DNA from: Acidimicrobiaceae bacterium
Lineage (GTDB): Bacteria; Actinomycetota; Acidimicrobiia; Acidimicrobiales; Palsa-688
Direction of reading: 5' to 3'
NCBI GenBank assembly: GCA_003158835.1
Contig: PMLI01000403.1
Coordinates: 2,940-12,356, forward strand
DNA length: 9,417 nt
The notes below the pieces were generated by a model. It ran no database searches and had not been told where the DNA came from. It was given only the letters and a program-made list of their open reading frames with translations. The position numbers were made by a program, and so were the translations under genes. Below, piece after piece: positions 7,195-9,417 of the stretch (position 1 is the stretch's first letter; every line of letters begins with the position of its first letter).

Positions 7195-7644
7195 GCCAGT
7201 CTCCTCGCCTTCAATTTCGGCCCAACTCGCCGGGCGCGACTGCTTTTCGCGTTTCGGAGCACTAGCTCGTCCGCTACAGCCACGATGGTCCAGTTAGGCA
7301 TCGCATCAACACCACCCTCGTAAGCGCGCATCAATCGCGTGCGCTGCCGGGGCCCGGAGCAACGCTGACCACTTCAAGATAGCACCACTGGGTTCTTCAG
7401 TTCCCAGCCGGCCGTCTCACAGGCACGATGCCAAAGCCGTTGGCGACAATGGCCACAGGCCGGTTGCGCAGGCACCCTTGGCCCAAATGGCGTATATGAT
7501 TACGGGTGACACGACTAAGTCCCTGACGTGTCGAGCCGGCAGGTGCTGGCTGGGGGCGGTACTCCAGACCTCGGTAACGCGACATTTCGCAGCACTGGGG
7601 TCAGCAGAGCCCAGGCCGCGGCGAACAATCGATGAGGAGCCGCA
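7195..7644. other. Non-coding stretch between PRC-barrel and ABC1 kinase genes
   Basis: This 450-bp region separates divergent genes. The small frames through it have no ribosome binding site or recognisable protein style, so I call no gene. It should carry both promoters. A TATGAT at 7495-7500, about 145 bases before the kinase start, resembles a -10 element, but I see no matching -35. A GAGGAG at 7634-7639 is the kinase ribosome binding site. A short inverted repeat (CTGGG/CCCAG near 7388-7407) is too small to interpret. No tRNA-like fold or riboswitch was recognised. Confidence 0.5.
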
Positions 7645-9342
7645 GTGGACCAGCTTACGGCGGCCGTGGCCAAGCACCATCGCAGGATCAGCGAGATCGC
7701 CCACGTGCTCGCCCGGTACGGTTTCGCCGAATGGGCGAGCCGCGGTGCCTCCATTCCCGGCGTCAAGATCGCCCGGCAACTGACGAGCCCCGACATCGCC
7801 GCGCTCTCCACCGGTGAACGCCTCAGAGGCGCCCTAGTGGAACTCGGTACAACCTTTATCAAGTTTGGTCAAATGCTCAGCCTCCGTCCTGACCTGGTCG
7901 GTCCCGCCATGGCCGCCGAACTGGAGAAGCTTCAGGCCGCAGTGGCACCCGACGCCGGCGACATGGTGACCGCCATCGTGGTGGCCGAACTGGGCAAGCC
8001 GATCGAGGAACTGTTCGCTTCGTTCGACCCCGACGCCATCGGCTCCGGCTCGGTCGCGCAGGTGCACCGGGCCACCATGCACGACGGCACTGATGTCGTG
8101 GTGAAAGTGCTCCACGCCGGCGTGGAGCGGAGGGTGGCCGAGGACCTTGAGCTCATGCGGGCCTGCGCCAAGTTCCTCGAGCAACAGGACCGGGAGATTG
8201 CCCGGTACCGTCCAGCCATCGTCGTGGAAGAGTTCGACAAGATGATGCGCAGTGCCATCGACATGAGCCAGGAGCTCGGGAACCTGCAACAGTTTGGCAA
8301 GAACTTCGCCACTGAGCCCGACGTCGCCATCCCGACGCCGTACCCGGACCTGTCCAGCCGGCGGGCCCTGACGATGAGCCGCATCGTTGGCCAAACATTC
8401 ACCGACCGGGAGGCGCTCGAAGCCGACGGATGGGACGTAGACCGGCTCGTCCGGCGGGCGATCGAGATCTATCTGGAGATGATCTTCCGCGACGGCGTGT
8501 TCCATGCCGACCCCCATCCGGGGAACTTCCTGCTCCTGACCGGGCATCGGATCGGTATTCTCGACTTTGGCGACGTCGGGTACATCACGGCGGAGCGCCG
8601 TGCCCAGCTCCAAAGCCTGGTCATCGCCGTCGGGACATATGACGTCGATGGTCTCACCGACACCATCCTTGAGATGTCCACCCCGCCCGGGGATGTGGAT
8701 GTGCTGAAGCTCCGTGGGGACATCGGCATTTGGCTGCGCCGCTACTTCCTTGGCGACATAGCCCACGTCGATGTCGCAGCCGTCCTGTCCGGCTGGACCG
8801 CCATGATGCACGACCACCACCTCCTGCTCCCCGCGGACCTGGCGCTGTTGTTCCGCGTCATGCTTGAGCTGCAGGGCCTTGGGCGAGGCGTTGGTATAGA
8901 CGTCTCCCTCACAGAGTTGGCCGCGCCTTATGTTCACGAGATGCTCGGCGAACAGTTCGACCCAAAGCGCATGGCTCGCCACGCCGTTCACATGGCACGG
9001 TCTTGGGAGCATTTGATCGAGTCGCTTCCGGATCAAGTGCTCACCGCTCTCGAGGGCCTCCGCAGCGGCAAGCTCGCGGTGGAGTTCCGGGTGCGGGATG
9101 TCGACGGCGCCGTCGACCGGCTGGTCGATGGCCTGCTGGCCTCGGCGTCGCTACTGGCAGCCTCGCAACTTATCGCGCGCAAGGCCGGGCCCCGCGTGGC
9201 CGGCCTCTCCGTGGCCGGCCTGGCCGTGGCCGGGGCCACGATGGTGACCTGGCGGCGGCTGGCGTTGAAGCGACCCGACCACCAGAGCCTTGTCCAGCGC
9301 GCCCGGATGATGGCCGCGGCGGCACCCCGTTTGAGCGGCTGA
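7645..9342 (+). CDS. ABC1/AarF/UbiB-family atypical kinase-like protein
   Basis: This 565-residue protein starts at GTG 7645 with GAGGAG five bases upstream. It belongs to the ABC1/ADCK/UbiB protein-kinase-like family, which in other organisms supports quinone or lipid-related metabolism by an ATPase or unorthodox kinase activity. Motifs in order: the KxGQ signature FIKFGQMLSLRPDL (K73, Q76); the loop AIGSGSVAQVHRA (131-143); the ATP lysine VVVKVLH (K154); the catalytic segment FHADPHPGN (D289, N294); and the metal-binding DFG in ILDFGDVG (D307). The C-terminus has two hydrophobic helices, about 497-511 and 517-536, as in membrane-associated members. The usual alanine-rich loop (AAAS) is replaced by GSGS. 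No quinone-biosynthesis genes are next to it, so the substrate is unknown. It is divergent from the PRC-barrel gene, and hairpins follow it. The family is secure, the specific function is not. Confidence 0.93.
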   Translation: MDQLTAAVAKHHRRISEIAHVLARYGFAEWASRGASIPGVKIARQLTSPDIAALSTGERLRGALVELGTTFIKFGQMLSLRPDLVGPAMAAELEKLQAAVAPDAGDMVTAIVVAELGKPIEELFASFDPDAIGSGSVAQVHRATMHDGTDVVVKVLHAGVERRVAEDLELMRACAKFLEQQDREIARYRPAIVVEEFDKMMRSAIDMSQELGNLQQFGKNFATEPDVAIPTPYPDLSSRRALTMSRIVGQTFTDREALEADGWDVDRLVRRAIEIYLEMIFRDGVFHADPHPGNFLLLTGHRIGILDFGDVGYITAERRAQLQSLVIAVGTYDVDGLTDTILEMSTPPGDVDVLKLRGDIGIWLRRYFLGDIAHVDVAAVLSGWTAMMHDHHLLLPADLALLFRVMLELQGLGRGVGIDVSLTELAAPYVHEMLGEQFDPKRMARHAVHMARSWEHLIESLPDQVLTALEGLRSGKLAVEFRVRDVDGAVDRLVDGLLASASLLAASQLIARKAGPRVAGLSVAGLAVAGATMVTWRRLALKRPDHQSLVQRARMMAAAAPRLSG

Positions 9343-9370
9343 GCGTCCGGATAGACAGCGCACCGAGCGT

Positions 9371-9391
9371 GGCGCGATGGCCCGACGCGCC
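9371..9391 (+). other. Hairpin after the ABC1 kinase gene
   Basis: GGCGCG (9371-9376) and CGCGCC (9386-9391) are complementary arms around a nine-base loop, 28 bases after the kinase stop. The sequence after it is GC-rich with no T-run, so it is at best a helper structure upstream of the palindrome at 9394-9417. Confidence 0.35.
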
Positions 9392-9393
9392 CT

Positions 9394-9417
9394 CCGTGAT
9401 CGGGTACCCGATCACGG
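9394..9417. terminator. Perfect 24-bp palindrome at the right edge, possible terminator or operator
   Basis: The left half CCGTGATCGGGT is followed directly by its exact reverse complement, ending at the last base of the window. As RNA it gives a 10-bp stem with a GTAC loop, 51 bases after the kinase stop, well placed for an intrinsic terminator. The T-tract that would decide this lies outside the window. A dimeric regulator site is the alternative. Confidence 0.5.

Noticed and set aside
7023..7334. Small minus-strand frame overlapping the PRC-barrel start
   Set aside because: It overlaps most of the PRC-barrel gene in another frame, has no ribosome binding site and no recognisable protein features.
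7834..9036. A 400-residue minus-strand reading frame opposite the ABC1 kinase
   Set aside because: It is the antisense shadow of a gene with all family motifs on the plus strand, and its protein has no recognisable domain.

Overview
The window is GC-rich DNA (roughly two-thirds G+C) with GC-biased codon use and actinobacterial-type families: a PhoB-like two-component system, a PRC-barrel stress-type protein, an ABC1/UbiB-like kinase, and a very large secreted protein with Ig-like modules and short GYW/SDGG repeats. Such repeats are familiar from Actinomycetota, especially Acidimicrobiia-like genomes. That placement is inferred from protein style, not from a marker gene.

Layout: 1-3060 (minus) is a secreted repeat protein of at least 1020 residues whose C-terminus lies beyond the left edge. 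3061-3249 is its leader, with several hairpins and a probable terminator for the gene upstream. 3250-4614 (minus) is an intact sensor histidine kinase. 4611-5309 (minus) is its response regulator, interrupted by an in-frame TGA at codon 26. 5310-5480 is a divergent control region with three 11-bp-phased repeats. 5481-6710 (plus) is a protein resembling the bacterial archaeo-eukaryotic release factor-like (baeRF) families. 6820-7194 (minus) is a PRC-barrel protein, convergent with it. 7195-7644 is a 450-bp region with no supported gene. 7645-9342 (plus) is an ABC1/UbiB-family kinase-like protein, followed by two hairpins, the second a perfect 24-bp palindrome ending at the right edge.

Working together: the regulator and kinase are an overlapping pair read from the divergent region. 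The phased repeats there are placed as expected for autoregulation and possible control of the baeRF-like gene. The secreted protein lies downstream on the same strand, but a hairpin over the kinase stop codon suggests a separate transcript. The baeRF-like and PRC-barrel genes would fit a stress or translation-maintenance theme, which is inference only. The most notable observations are the nonsense codon at a usual glycine position in an otherwise well-preserved response regulator, the phased operator-like repeats, a four-copy unnamed ~140-residue extracellular module, and a Gly-Ser-Gly-Ser version of the normally alanine-rich loop of the UbiB-like kinase. I found no CRISPR array, tRNA, rRNA, insertion sequence or clear defence system.
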